DNA of 64,000 nt, from positions 1,125,627-1,189,626 of the forward strand of contig OX638348.1 of the NCBI GenBank assembly GCA_951813085.1. The letters are read 5' to 3'. The stretch comes from an uncultured Opitutaceae bacterium. Lineage in GTDB: Bacteria; Verrucomicrobiota; Verrucomicrobiia; Opitutales; Opitutaceae. A program made the position numbers and the translations under genes. Below the pieces are notes generated by a model, which saw only the letters and a program-made list of their open reading frames with translations, had not been told where the DNA came from and did no database searches. Below, piece by piece: positions 1-8,605 of this stretch. The first letter of the stretch is position 1. Each line of letters begins with the position of its first letter.

Positions 1-1
1 C

Positions 2-112
2 TTGGTAGTGCACGCCGCTAGCCTCAACTCCAAGAGCAAGGGGAGCCACTACGTCTCTCCCGAGGATGAGGAGATCGAGATTCCGATGGTTCCTCTCGAG
101 GAGCTCAAATAA
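2..112 (+). CDS. C-terminal fragment of an unidentified protein
   Basis: Only the last 36 codons lie in the window; the frame is open from the left edge to a TAA at 110-112. The visible tail is rich in Ser/Lys and then in Glu with hydrophobics, ending PLEELK. I do not recognise the family. It is on the same strand as the nitroreductase 60 bp downstream and may share its transcript. Confidence 0.5.
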   Translation: MVVHAASLNSKSKGSHYVSPEDEEIEIPMVPLEELK

Positions 113-172
113 GGCAAATCTGTCCCGCTTTATAATTGCGTACCGCTCTTAATTTAGGAGAGTAGCCGGATT

Positions 173-823
173 ATGGCTACGATTTCAAAGAGCGATTTGC
201 TTGAGCAATTTAAGTGGCGGTACGCCGTCAAGGAGTTCGATTCCAATCGGAAGATTCCGGCGGAGACTATTGATGCGCTGGAAGAGGCCCTTGTGCTGAC
301 CCCATCCTCCTTCGGCCTGCAGCCCTGGAAGTTCGTCATCGTGGAGGATCTCGAATTGAAAGAGAAGATGCCGGCGATATCGTGGAATCAGCCTCAGCCG
401 AAGGATTGCTCTCACATGGTCCTGCTTGCGATAAAGCGCAATTTTACCGAGGCGGATGTTTCCCGTTTCATCGATTGCCTGGCTGCTGCGCGTGGCGTGT
501 CAGTCGAAAGCCTGGAAGGGTATGCTCAGTTCGCCGGTGGCTTCGTTGCCCAGGGAATAAGCGAAGGCTGGATTGAAGCCTGGTCCACTCACCAGGTTTA
601 CATCGCCATTGGTCAATTGATGGCGAGCGCGGCGTTGCTCGGAGTCGATGCCTGCCCTATGGAAGGGATACAGGGGGATGAGTACGATGCTCTGCTCGGA
701 TTTGACGGCATTGAATATCACGTCGTGCTCGGATGCGCGATGGGATATCGCTCGGAGTCCGATAAGTATGCGACACTGCCCAAAGCTCGTTATTCTAAGT
801 CAGAAGTAATCGAGCGTCGCTGA
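173..823 (+). CDS. NAD(P)H-dependent nitroreductase family oxidoreductase
   Basis: A 216-residue protein of the FMN-dependent nitroreductase superfamily (NfsB/NAD(P)H oxidoreductase type), expected to be a cytosolic flavoprotein that reduces nitro compounds or quinones. The family signature is visible: an N-terminal FKWRYAVKEFD (the R-(S/Y)-(I/V)-(R/K)-x-F/Y block that binds FMN phosphate), a TPSSFGLQPWKF segment around residues 43-54 that packs on the flavin, and a C-terminal LGCAMGYRSESDK. Length is normal. The ATG at 173 is preceded by AGGAGAG at 156-162, a good ribosome binding site. The true substrate cannot be read from sequence. Confidence 0.88.
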   Translation: MATISKSDLLEQFKWRYAVKEFDSNRKIPAETIDALEEALVLTPSSFGLQPWKFVIVEDLELKEKMPAISWNQPQPKDCSHMVLLAIKRNFTEADVSRFIDCLAAARGVSVESLEGYAQFAGGFVAQGISEGWIEAWSTHQVYIAIGQLMASAALLGVDACPMEGIQGDEYDALLGFDGIEYHVVLGCAMGYRSESDKYATLPKARYSKSEVIERR

Positions 824-938
824 GACTGTCCTGTGCGGAGTGGCAGCAAAACGGACTGCGCGTTCCACGCCTCAGTGATTGACAGAGGCCAATCTTTTCC
901 GAGTCTCCTGAAGGCTCAAAATTACGACTGTTAGAATC

Positions 939-2180
939 ATGATCCGCATCAACGAAAATTACCTGAAGCTGAAAGCCTCCTATCTCTTTTCGGATATCGC
1001 CAAGCGCATAGCCACGTATCAGGAAGCGAATCCTGATAGCTCGATTATCAAGCTGGGAATTGGAGATGTCACCGAACCATTGCCCGAGACCTGTCGGGTG
1101 GCCTTCCATGCAGCGATTGACGAGATGGGGACTCATGCGGGCTTTCACGGCTACGGGCCGGAGCAGGGGTACGCATTCTTGAGAGAAGCGATTGCGGCTA
1201 ATGATTTTCAGTCCCGAGGGGCGGACATATCGGCCGATGAAGTATTCGTTAGCGATGGAGCCAAGTGCGATAGCGGCAATTTCCAGGAAATATTCGCTGA
1301 CAACATCAAGATCGCCGTTCCGGATCCAATGTATCCAGTTTATGTAGACACGAATGTGATGGCGGGTCGAACTGGTGAGAACGTAAATGATCGGTACGAG
1401 GGATTCGTCTATCTCGAATCGACTCCGGAAAATGGCTATGTGCCGACGATCCCGAGCGAACCCGTGGACCTGGTCTATCTCTGTTTTCCAAACAATCCTA
1501 CCGGAGCGGCTGCCACCAGGGAGCAGCTGACGGCCTGGGTTGACTACGCTAAGGCGTCAGGCGCCTTGATCTTGTTCGACGCTGCCTATGCAGGCTTTGT
1601 TCGAGACGAGTCGCTTCCTCAGAGCATTTACGAAATCGAAGGCGCTAAAGAGGTGGCCATAGAATTTCGCAGCTTCTCGAAGAACGCAGGATTTACAGGA
1701 ACACGTTGCGCCTATACGATTGTCCCTAAGGATTTGAAGGCGGAGGATTCTTCTGGGGCGATGCATTCCGTTCATGCTCTATGGAATCGGCGTCACTGCA
1801 CCAAGTTCAATGGCGTTTCCTATCCGGTTCAAAAAGCGGCTGAGGCCGTCTACAGCGATGCGGGCAAGGCCGAGGTCAAGGCGTTGACGGATTTCTACCT
1901 TGCGAACGCTAAGATCGTACGTTCGGAGATCGAGTCGCTTGGCCTCTCTTGTGTGGGAGGCGACAATTCGCCTTACGTTTGGATCAATGCAAATCGGCCT
2001 TCCTGGGATTTCTTCGATACGCTTCTCAACGAAGCCGGCGTAGCGTGCACGCCCGGGGCGGGATTCGGCTCCTGTGGCGAGGGGCATATTCGAATCAGCG
2101 CCTTCAACTCCCGTTCCAATGTTGAAGAAGCGATGAAGCGGATTCGATCGGCTCTAGCAGAAGGAAGCGTCGGCGTATAG
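939..2180 (+). CDS. dapL: LL-diaminopimelate aminotransferase
   Basis: This 413-residue, full-length fold-type I PLP enzyme converts tetrahydrodipicolinate plus glutamate directly to LL-diaminopimelate, the one-step route to lysine and meso-DAP for peptidoglycan. Diagnostic stretches are [11 protein letters not shown] near residue 41, [15 protein letters not shown] near 71, [23 protein letters not shown], and [12 protein letters not shown] carrying the PLP lysine (K248). The C-terminal [15 protein letters not shown] block binds the substrate carboxylate. DapL is common in Verrucomicrobiota, Chlamydiae, Spirochaetes and plants, which fits the taxonomic inference. The ATG at 939 begins the conserved [17 protein letters not shown] start. 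It lies 115 bp after the nitroreductase. Confidence 0.96.
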   Translation: MIRINENYLKLKASYLFSDIAKRIATYQEANPDSSIIKLGIGDVTEPLPETCRVAFHAAIDEMGTHAGFHGYGPEQGYAFLREAIAANDFQSRGADISADEVFVSDGAKCDSGNFQEIFADNIKIAVPDPMYPVYVDTNVMAGRTGENVNDRYEGFVYLESTPENGYVPTIPSEPVDLVYLCFPNNPTGAAATREQLTAWVDYAKASGALILFDAAYAGFVRDESLPQSIYEIEGAKEVAIEFRSFSKNAGFTGTRCAYTIVPKDLKAEDSSGAMHSVHALWNRRHCTKFNGVSYPVQKAAEAVYSDAGKAEVKALTDFYLANAKIVRSEIESLGLSCVGGDNSPYVWINANRPSWDFFDTLLNEAGVACTPGAGFGSCGEGHIRISAFNSRSNVEEAMKRIRSALAEGSVGV

Positions 2181-2283
2181 CCAGGGGTTGCTCGCCCGCT
2201 ATATGCCTGGGAAAAAGCGTCGGGAGATCCCGTTCATACGCGCTTGACAAGGCGAGTGCCTTTTTCGACTGTCTGCGGTTCTT

Positions 2284-2721
2284 ATGAGCATTCTCGCTGA
2301 TATTCTAACGATCGTCCTCGTACTGATCTCTCTTTTTCTCATTCTCGTAGTGCTGCTGCAGAAGGGAAATGCTAATGGAGGTATGGGCGCTGCCATGGGC
2401 GGAGGTATGGCGGAATCCGCTTTGGGAGCGGACACGTCGAATGTGCTCACCAAGATAACGCGCAATACCGCGATCGTCTTTTTCGTGATGATTTTCGGGC
2501 TGGGGCTTGCTTATATCTATCTAAATAGCGCTGAGCAGCTTGCCGATGATAATGCATTGCCGGAATTCGCGGCCCCTGAAGCGAATTCTGCAGGATTGCT
2601 GGAAACGCTCTCCGGCGCTGAAACCGCTGCGGAACAAGCAGCCGATTCCCTCGGGAATCAAGTCGAGTCGGCAGCTGAGGAAGTCGATGCCGCGGTAGCG
2701 GACGAACCGAAAAGCGAGTAA
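2284..2721 (+). CDS. secG: preprotein translocase subunit SecG
   Basis: A 145-residue inner-membrane protein of the SecYEG channel. Residues 5-25 form a first membrane helix, followed by the SecG hallmark LLQKGNANGGMGAAMGGG loop, then a second helix at about residues 57-78. The C-terminal third is an acidic Ala/Glu tail (residues 85-145) that is longer than in E. coli SecG and probably disordered. The start codon ATG at 2284 fits the position of the first helix. It is followed 18 bp later by the LolA-like gene, suggesting co-transcription. Confidence 0.93.
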   Translation: MSILADILTIVLVLISLFLILVVLLQKGNANGGMGAAMGGGMAESALGADTSNVLTKITRNTAIVFFVMIFGLGLAYIYLNSAEQLADDNALPEFAAPEANSAGLLETLSGAETAAEQAADSLGNQVESAAEEVDAAVADEPKSE

Positions 2722-2739
2722 TCGATAAACTTTTTTCCG

Positions 2740-3678
2740 ATGGCCGGGTCTATTCGCTCTGTGGGCAAGATTCCGGCCTTTTTATTTACACTCCTTATTT
2801 GCGCCTGCCTGGCGCACCCTTCGTCGGCTCAAAGACGGCTATCGAGCGGAAGTCCTTTGGATACCTTGGGGAAGAACCCGAGCCAGGAGGAAGGATGGGA
2901 AATCCTGAAAACGTTTCGATCTCTCGGATGGGATGGAGGCTACAACTGGCGGATCCAGCTCAAGATAATGCCTCGCCGGGAGAGGACTCGGTACGTTAAT
3001 GGCCTCATGTATGGAGACAGGAATGAGAGCGGCCCCATCAGTCGCATCGATGTGATTGAATCTCCAGCTGACGTCAATGCGGATGGAGAAGTGACTGAGG
3101 CAGTCATTTTGAGGCTATTGCTTCAGAGTGGGAAAGGGGCTTATGCGATGCGAAAGCGAAGCGGGGAAGCAGGCCCTCCGGAGGTGGTGGATTCCGCGGT
3201 ATCGCTTGAGCGGATCGCCGGGTCCGAATTCAGCCTGTTCGACTTGATGGCTCCCTACATTCATTGGCCTCGGTTTCGGTACGAGGGACGGACCACGTTT
3301 CGAGGGAGCCCAACCCATCTTTTTTGGATGCATCCACCCGAGGGCGATACGGCGTTAACGGATCGCATCAGCGGCGTTAGATTGTACATAAACGATACAT
3401 TCAAATATCTCGCCCAAACCGAAATATTCGGCGTAGACGGGAAGAAGATGAAGACGCTCTACATCCTCGGCTTGGAGAAGGTAGATGAGCAAACGATCTT
3501 CAAGGAAATGGATGTTCGTAACGAAATTACCCGAGACAAGACTCGGCTTAAGATCGTCGATGCGAGAATGGGGCTCGAGTTGCCTGCAAGTCTATTCACC
3601 GCCCAGTCGCTATTAGAAAATCTGCAAGACCTGACGATTCCTGTATCCCGACAGGAGACGTTTGCTCCTGTAAATTGA
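2740..3678 (+). CDS. secreted LolA/LolB-like outer-membrane lipoprotein-sorting protein
   Basis: A 312-residue protein with an N-terminal signal peptide (hydrophobic residues about 11-27, cleavage near PSSA/Q). The rest resembles the LolA-like 'outer membrane lipoprotein-sorting protein' family, a half-barrel that carries lipids or lipoproteins across the periplasm. Supporting features are the FSLFDLMAPYIHWPRFRYEG segment, the DRISGVRLYINDTFKYLAQTEIF beta-hairpin, and DVRNEITRDKTRLKIVDA near the end. It follows secG by 18 bp, so export machinery and periplasmic carrier may be one transcription unit. The precise cargo is unknown; family assignment is from pattern and not from a search. Confidence 0.6.
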   Translation: MAGSIRSVGKIPAFLFTLLICACLAHPSSAQRRLSSGSPLDTLGKNPSQEEGWEILKTFRSLGWDGGYNWRIQLKIMPRRERTRYVNGLMYGDRNESGPISRIDVIESPADVNADGEVTEAVILRLLLQSGKGAYAMRKRSGEAGPPEVVDSAVSLERIAGSEFSLFDLMAPYIHWPRFRYEGRTTFRGSPTHLFWMHPPEGDTALTDRISGVRLYINDTFKYLAQTEIFGVDGKKMKTLYILGLEKVDEQTIFKEMDVRNEITRDKTRLKIVDARMGLELPASLFTAQSLLENLQDLTIPVSRQETFAPVN

Positions 3679-4436
3679 TCGAGGCGTCAAGACTCCGGAT
3701 CGTGGGGCAATTGTTCGGGGTCACGTACTCGTTCCTAGATGCTTCCCAAGTGTATCCTCATATTGGAACACGCTGGTGATGAGGCAGATTTAGGCATTTG
3801 GGTGAGCGCGAGGGCTTTTGCGAAATTCTTTTGAGAGCGTATCCGAATTCGAATGTTCTGAGTGATCTTTGAAATACACGAACACCTTCTGAACTCACTA
3901 TCCAAGGCTATTGTAGCTGGTCGTTTGGTCTCGCGCATGAGGGGATTGCATTAGCCAAACTAATCAAACGGTAGACCCATTGTTTCGCCGCGCAGTCGAT
4001 TCATCGCTCGCGATCTGCCTTCTGGGATTGGATACAATTCGTTCGATGATTGAATGGATACGACCGAGCAGTCATGGGTTTCCAGAGAGTGAATACGGCA
4101 GCTAAGAGGTAGATTATTCTTTGATTACACGGCCGATAGCACGAAACTCATTACGTTTTGGTGAAATAAGAGCCGATTCTCAGGAAGGTCTCATTTCAAA
4201 AATGGCGGTTTTTAGTGTATTTTCTACCTGGGTACCATTGAATCGTATCCAAATCGGCTGAATATTTGGAATACAGACGGCGTTAATAGCGGAATTAGAC
4301 AAAAAATGCGTGTAACCAAATTATAATAACGCGTTTAAGGTTGAATAAAATCAGATCGTTGCTACTTAGCTTAGAATAGGGGGTTGAAAATCTCCAAAAT
4401 AAATACTGTTAAGAACATTATAACCAAATAGTAGCA
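3679..4436. other. 758-bp intergenic region without a gene
   Basis: No open frame here has protein-like character; a 67-codon minus-strand frame at 3735-3938 looks random. The right half is clearly AT-richer than the flanking genes. A TATAAT at 4322-4327 is the best -10 candidate for the H1-like gene; a TAGACA at 4296-4301 lies 20 bp upstream, longer than optimal, so the promoter call is weak. No terminator with a clear U-tract was found after the LolA-like gene. Confidence 0.5.
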
Positions 4437-5288
4437 ATGGCCGTAAAGAAAAGCGCCGAGAGTTCACCTCTCACATTTGATCTGAAGGCAGATCTCATCT
4501 CAGTTCTGGACAAATACCAGTCCAGGCTTGGTGGTGTATCAAAAAGCGAAATCATTCGTCATGCGATTTCGGGATTTGATTACCAAAAATTCAAACCCGT
4601 GGTAGAGTCGCATCGTCAGATTTCCGTGCGTCTTCCGCTCAAGCAAAAGAATGCTCTCGTTAGATTGGCGAAAAGCAAGAAAGTCAGCATCGGCGAATTG
4701 CTTCGCGCTGCATTGGAAAGCCTGCCGGGCGATCCAGCGAGCTCAGGAATAGAGAAGGCCGCTCCAAAGAAGAAGGCTGCCAAGAAGGCCGCTCCAAAGA
4801 AGAAGGCTGCCAAGAAGGCCGCTCCAAAGAAGAAGGCTGCCAAGAAGGCCGCTCCAAAGAAGAAGGCTGCCAAGAAGGCCGCTCCAAAGAAGAAGGCTGC
4901 CAAGAAGGCCGCTCCAAAGAAGAAGGCTGCCAAGAAGGCCGCTCCAAAGAAGAAGGCTGCCAAGAAGGCCGCTCCAAAGAAGAAGGCTGCCAAGAAGGCC
5001 GCTCCAAAGAAGAAGGCTGCCAAGAAGGCCGCTCCAAAGAAGAAGGCTGCCAAGAAGGCCGCTCCAAAGAAGAAGGCTGCCAAGAAGGCCGCTCCAAAGA
5101 AGAAGGCTGCCAAGAAGGCCGCTCCAAAGAAGAAGGCTGCCAAGAAGGCCGCTCCAAAGAAGAAGGCTGCCAAGAAGGCCGCTCCAAAGAAGAAGGCTGC
5201 CAAGAAGGCCGCTCCAAAGAAGAAGGCTGCCAAGAAGGCCGCTCCAAAGAAGAAGGCTGCCAAGAAAGCAGCAAGAAAGAAGAAATAG
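4437..5288 (+). CDS. double ribbon-helix-helix protein with histone H1-like Lys/Ala/Pro tail
   Basis: A 283-residue, extremely basic protein. Residues about 11-46 and 62-96 each read as a ribbon-helix-helix unit (LTFDL strand plus two helices; QISVRLP strand plus two helices), so one chain could form the two-RHH fold that normally needs a dimer. Residues 107-276 are 17 identical copies of KAAPKKKAAK, ending in a variant KAARKKK. Such tails occur in bacterial H1-like proteins that coat and compact DNA. I infer a nucleoid protein whose RHH head adds sequence preference. It is monocistronic, with a strong terminator after it. ATG at 4437 begins the basic MAVKKS stretch. Copy number of the repeat may vary between strains. 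Confidence 0.85.
   Translation: MAVKKSAESSPLTFDLKADLISVLDKYQSRLGGVSKSEIIRHAISGFDYQKFKPVVESHRQISVRLPLKQKNALVRLAKSKKVSIGELLRAALESLPGDPASSGIEKAAPKKKAAKKAAPKKKAAKKAAPKKKAAKKAAPKKKAAKKAAPKKKAAKKAAPKKKAAKKAAPKKKAAKKAAPKKKAAKKAAPKKKAAKKAAPKKKAAKKAAPKKKAAKKAAPKKKAAKKAAPKKKAAKKAAPKKKAAKKAAPKKKAAKKAAPKKKAAKKAAPKKKAAKKAARKKK
4755..5264 (+). repeat. 17 perfect tandem copies of a 30-bp coding repeat
   Basis: Seventeen consecutive 30-bp units, identical at every base, encode KAAPKKKAAK. The unit begins AAGGCCGCTCCAAAG. The total array is 510 bp. Third-position identity across all copies means expansion or conversion is recent, since neutral codon changes would otherwise have accumulated. All six frames stay open through the array, which creates long spurious antisense frames. 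Confidence 0.98.
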
Positions 5289-5316
5289 GCTAACCTATTT
5301 CATTCTGAATAATTTC

Positions 5317-5351
5317 AAGAGTCGAGGCGCCACGCCTCGGCTCTTTTTTTT
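5317..5351 (+). terminator. rho-independent terminator after the H1-like gene
   Basis: A 13-bp stem (left arm 5317-5329, right arm 5333-5345, one G-T pair, 3-nt loop CCA) is followed directly by a run of T to 5351. It lies 28 bp past the stop codon of the H1-like gene. Confidence 0.93.
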
Positions 5352-5493
5352 GGATTGATCGCAGGTCGCGCTCGGATTGGATCGCGGGCAAGAATCGTTC
5401 ATCCGGGATATTGCTATCGAAGCGGGTTTGCGCTTCTAAGAGAAGGATTGAGCCGAAATCGACTTGGGCTCGAGAAATGCAACGGATTGAATT

Positions 5494-7008
5494 ATGTCAC
5501 TCTTTCTAGGAATCGATAGCGGTACCCAAAGCGTAAAGGCCGTAGTCTACGATGCGGAGTCTCGCAAGGTGGTTGCGGATGGACGGGCGCCGCACGAGCT
5601 GATCCCCGGTCTGCCCTCGGGGCACATGGAGCAGGAGCCTTCGGCCTGGGTAACGGCGATGGATGCTGCGATATTGGAAGCGGTTTCAAAGGTGGACCGT
5701 TCGGCAATAAAGGGAATTGGAGTGAGCGGCCAGCAGCATGGCTTTGTTCCCCTGGATGAGAAGGGCGACGTCATTCGTCCCGCGAAGCTCTGGTGCGATA
5801 CGAGCACAACGGAGGAGTGCGCGTTGATCACTGAGGCGCTGGGTGGCGAGGGCGCGGTTATCGATACCATCGGAAATCGAGCTCTACCCGGTTTCACTGT
5901 GCCGAAGATATTGTGGATGAAACGCTCTGAACCAGAGGGCTTCGATCGACTCCGCCAAATATTGCTGCCGCATGACTACCTGAACTACTATCTAACCGGA
6001 GAGTATTTCATGGAGTTCGGGGATGCGTCTGGCACGGCTCTGATGGATGTTAGGTCCCGAACGTGGAGTCAGGAAATGATTGATGTGATCGATCCGCTCA
6101 TCGCGGATTGCCTGCCCAAGCTTTCGCCAAGTGGCGAACCTTGTGGGACGCTCAGGCCTGAGGTTGCGGAAAAGTATGGATTGTCGAATCGGACGCTCGT
6201 GAGCGCAGGCGGGGGAGACAATATGATGGGGGCTATCGGCACGGGCAATGTAGTGAGCGGCGTGGCGACAGCGAGTTTCGGAACGAGCGGGACGATCTAT
6301 GCGTACAATGACGCCCCAATCGTGGATCCGCGCGGAGAGATCGCCGCGTTTTGCGATTCGACGGGAGGCTACCTGCCTCTGATGTGTACTATGAATGTCA
6401 CGACGGTATCCGAGCAATTCCGGACCTTGTTCGACTTGGACCATGATGATCTTAGCGCTGCCATCGAAAGAGCTCCGTTAGGCGCCGGTGGATTGATGCT
6501 GCTTCCATATCTCGAAGGGGAACGGACGCCTTCCATACCAAGCGGCTCCGGGGCACTCATTGGAATGAATGCGAAAACGCTGAACCCGGACTTCTTGGTG
6601 AGAGCGGCTATCGAGGGGGTTACCATGGGCATGAATTTTGGCCTGCTCAGGTTGCGTGAGCTCGGCGTTTCGACGAGCGAAGTCCGCCTAACGGGCGGAG
6701 GTTCTCGAAATGCAGCCTGGAGGAGGATAATCGCCGACGTTTTCGGTATGTCGGTTGTCTGCATGAAGGAGGACGAAGGAGCCGCTCTCGGTGGCGCGTT
6801 GCAAGCGGCTTGGTGTGTGAGTCGTCAAAGCGATCCCACTACGTCTATCGCCTCGATCGTCGATGGGGCCACATCCTTGGATGAATCCACGCGTCTCGAG
6901 CCAGATCCTGAATCGTTGTCGAAGTACGAAGCGCTGCAGTCTTTTCACTCGCGCTTTTCGAAATCGATGGAACCTTTGTTTGAAGGGCAGGCCCCCTTTA
7001 AGGACTAA
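5494..7008 (+). CDS. xylB: xylulokinase (FGGY family)
   Basis: A 504-residue FGGY carbohydrate kinase, expected to phosphorylate D-xylulose to xylulose 5-phosphate in the cytosol. N-terminal FLGIDSGTQSVKAVV (ATP phosphate-binding loop 1), SGQQHGFVPLD near residue 75, a substrate-binding MEFGDASGTALMDV segment, SFGTSGTIYA (phosphate loop 2) and the C-terminal RLTGGGSRNAAWRRIIADVFG adenosine motif all match XylB. Length is normal. No xylose isomerase lies next to it, so it is a stand-alone gene. Its stop overlaps by 4 bp the stop of the convergent polyphosphate kinase. Confidence 0.92.
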   Translation: MSLFLGIDSGTQSVKAVVYDAESRKVVADGRAPHELIPGLPSGHMEQEPSAWVTAMDAAILEAVSKVDRSAIKGIGVSGQQHGFVPLDEKGDVIRPAKLWCDTSTTEECALITEALGGEGAVIDTIGNRALPGFTVPKILWMKRSEPEGFDRLRQILLPHDYLNYYLTGEYFMEFGDASGTALMDVRSRTWSQEMIDVIDPLIADCLPKLSPSGEPCGTLRPEVAEKYGLSNRTLVSAGGGDNMMGAIGTGNVVSGVATASFGTSGTIYAYNDAPIVDPRGEIAAFCDSTGGYLPLMCTMNVTTVSEQFRTLFDLDHDDLSAAIERAPLGAGGLMLLPYLEGERTPSIPSGSGALIGMNAKTLNPDFLVRAAIEGVTMGMNFGLLRLRELGVSTSEVRLTGGGSRNAAWRRIIADVFGMSVVCMKEDEGAALGGALQAAWCVSRQSDPTTSIASIVDGATSLDESTRLEPDPESLSKYEALQSFHSRFSKSMEPLFEGQAPFKD

Positions 7009-8537
7009 AGGGCGGGCGACTCAGGATTTTTGAGGGCTTTTTCCAAACGTTCGATTGTGGTATCGAGGGTTTGGATTCGGGCGCTCATCTTACAGACGGC
7101 GGGAACGAGTGTCCAGGGAGCGTGAGGCGTGTCTGTTCGAGAGACCATCTCATTGATTGCCTCTTCATATAGGTCCCATTTTTCCCGATTCCGCCAATCT
7201 TCATCAGTGATCTTCCATTGCTTGGGCGGACTGGATTGACGCGCTTCGAAGCGTTCGAGTTGCGTCTGCTTGTCGATTTGTAGCCAGAACTTAAGGATGA
7301 CGGTTCCGAAGTCCGCGAGATGGGCTTCCATTTCATTGATTTCTTGATAGGCGCGGCGCCATTCCTCATTGGAGCACAGTTTCTCTACGCGCTCGACGAG
7401 GACTCGTCCATACCAGGATCGATCAAAAATCTCTATGCGTCCCTTCGAGGGCATGTTTTTCCAGAATCGTTTGAGATAGTGCTGACTCAGCTCTTCCTTT
7501 GTAGGGGCCCCAACGGGAGTCACATGATAGGCTCTAGGATCGATCCCTTGCACCAACCGCTTGATGCAACCGCCTTTTCCAGCGGCGTCCCATCCGCAGT
7601 AAACCATAACGACAGGAATCTTTTTTGAGTAGATCTCGTGCACTAGATTGTGGATCGTATCCTGGCGCTGCTTCAGAACTTGCTTGTACTCTGCTCGGTC
7701 CATCGGCGGCTTGAACTTGACCTTCGCGAGCGCGTTCTTGCCTTCGAAGGGGATCCATTTCCGTTTTGGCTCGGGCTCTTTGAGCTGGCGACGCTTCTCG
7801 TCGATCGCTTTCTCGAGCTTTCTGATAATGGTTAAATAGAGCTGAATCGATGCGTCGCGAATTGTCTTCGTATCAATAACTTCCCATTTCGCGTAGGGCG
7901 CGTCGGTCGCCTTGATCATGGCATCGACCTGCTCCATGTAGGGCTTGTACTGATCATGCCGGCGCCAGTCTTTTTCGCTGACCCGCCATTTGGTCTTGGG
8001 ATTCTCCTCCAGCTTTTGAAATCGTTTCGCTTGATCCTTCTTGGGCACTGTAAGGAATATCTTGACGATCGCGACTCCATCGTCCGCGAGCTGCCTCTCG
8101 AAATTCCGAATGTGCTCCCAGTATTGATTGATCTTGGAATTGCCGATCATTCCTTCTGCCCAGGAATCGAGGACCAGATAGTAGGGCCCTCGGTCGTAGA
8201 ACTGTATCAGGCCTTTCGCAGGGGTGTGATTCCAGAATCGCCAGAGGAGTGGATACAAACGCGGTTCCTTGTGACTTGCGTGCGTGGAATAGACCTCGTA
8301 GGCGCGGGCGTCGATTTCGAGCAGCATTTGGTTGAGCAGCTTGCCTTTCTCGGAAGCGTCCAGCCCTTCGATGTTCACTAAGGCGGGTATCCCTAGCTCT
8401 TTAGCCTCGCGTTGCACCACGCCCAATCGAATTGCGAGTTCCTTCAGCCGATTCTTTTGCCCGGCCTTCTTCTGAATGGGTTCGATCGTGTCACTCATGC
8501 TCGTACTGGAATCTATTGGCTCCCGGCGCATTGCCAA
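7005..8537 (-). CDS. pap: polyphosphate:AMP phosphotransferase (two fused PPK2 domains)
   Basis: A 510-residue protein made of two PPK2 domains. The second has an intact Walker A (GWDAAGKGG, residues 315-323) and the FDRSWYGR Walker B/lid motif, so it should be active; the first has a degenerate loop (GLDASEKGK, residues 58-66) and FYDRGPYY. This architecture is that of Pap-type PPK2 enzymes, which transfer phosphate from polyphosphate to AMP or NMP to give NDP, a cytosolic energy-salvage reaction. The start may instead be the Met at residue 14 (MSDTIEP), which better matches where similarity should begin. Confidence 0.9.
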   Translation of the reverse strand: MAMRREPIDSSTSMSDTIEPIQKKAGQKNRLKELAIRLGVVQREAKELGIPALVNIEGLDASEKGKLLNQMLLEIDARAYEVYSTHASHKEPRLYPLLWRFWNHTPAKGLIQFYDRGPYYLVLDSWAEGMIGNSKINQYWEHIRNFERQLADDGVAIVKIFLTVPKKDQAKRFQKLEENPKTKWRVSEKDWRRHDQYKPYMEQVDAMIKATDAPYAKWEVIDTKTIRDASIQLYLTIIRKLEKAIDEKRRQLKEPEPKRKWIPFEGKNALAKVKFKPPMDRAEYKQVLKQRQDTIHNLVHEIYSKKIPVVMVYCGWDAAGKGGCIKRLVQGIDPRAYHVTPVGAPTKEELSQHYLKRFWKNMPSKGRIEIFDRSWYGRVLVERVEKLCSNEEWRRAYQEINEMEAHLADFGTVILKFWLQIDKQTQLERFEARQSSPPKQWKITDEDWRNREKWDLYEEAINEMVSRTDTPHAPWTLVPAVCKMSARIQTLDTTIERLEKALKNPESPAL

Positions 8538-8605
8538 GCATCGGATGGTCTATCGCATGCGCTTTCGCGCGCTCTTTACAGGGAGGTGGCGTCGACGGGT
8601 GGGGA

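Noticed and set aside
3735-3938. 67-codon minus-strand frame in the long intergenic region
   Set aside because: Random-looking composition with no start signal and no similarity I can recognise.
4616-5274. Two long antisense frames (about 200 codons each) across the H1-like gene
   Set aside because: They are shadows of the 30-bp repeat, which keeps all frames open; their peptides are pure repeats of FFFGAAFLAA or SWQPSSLERP.
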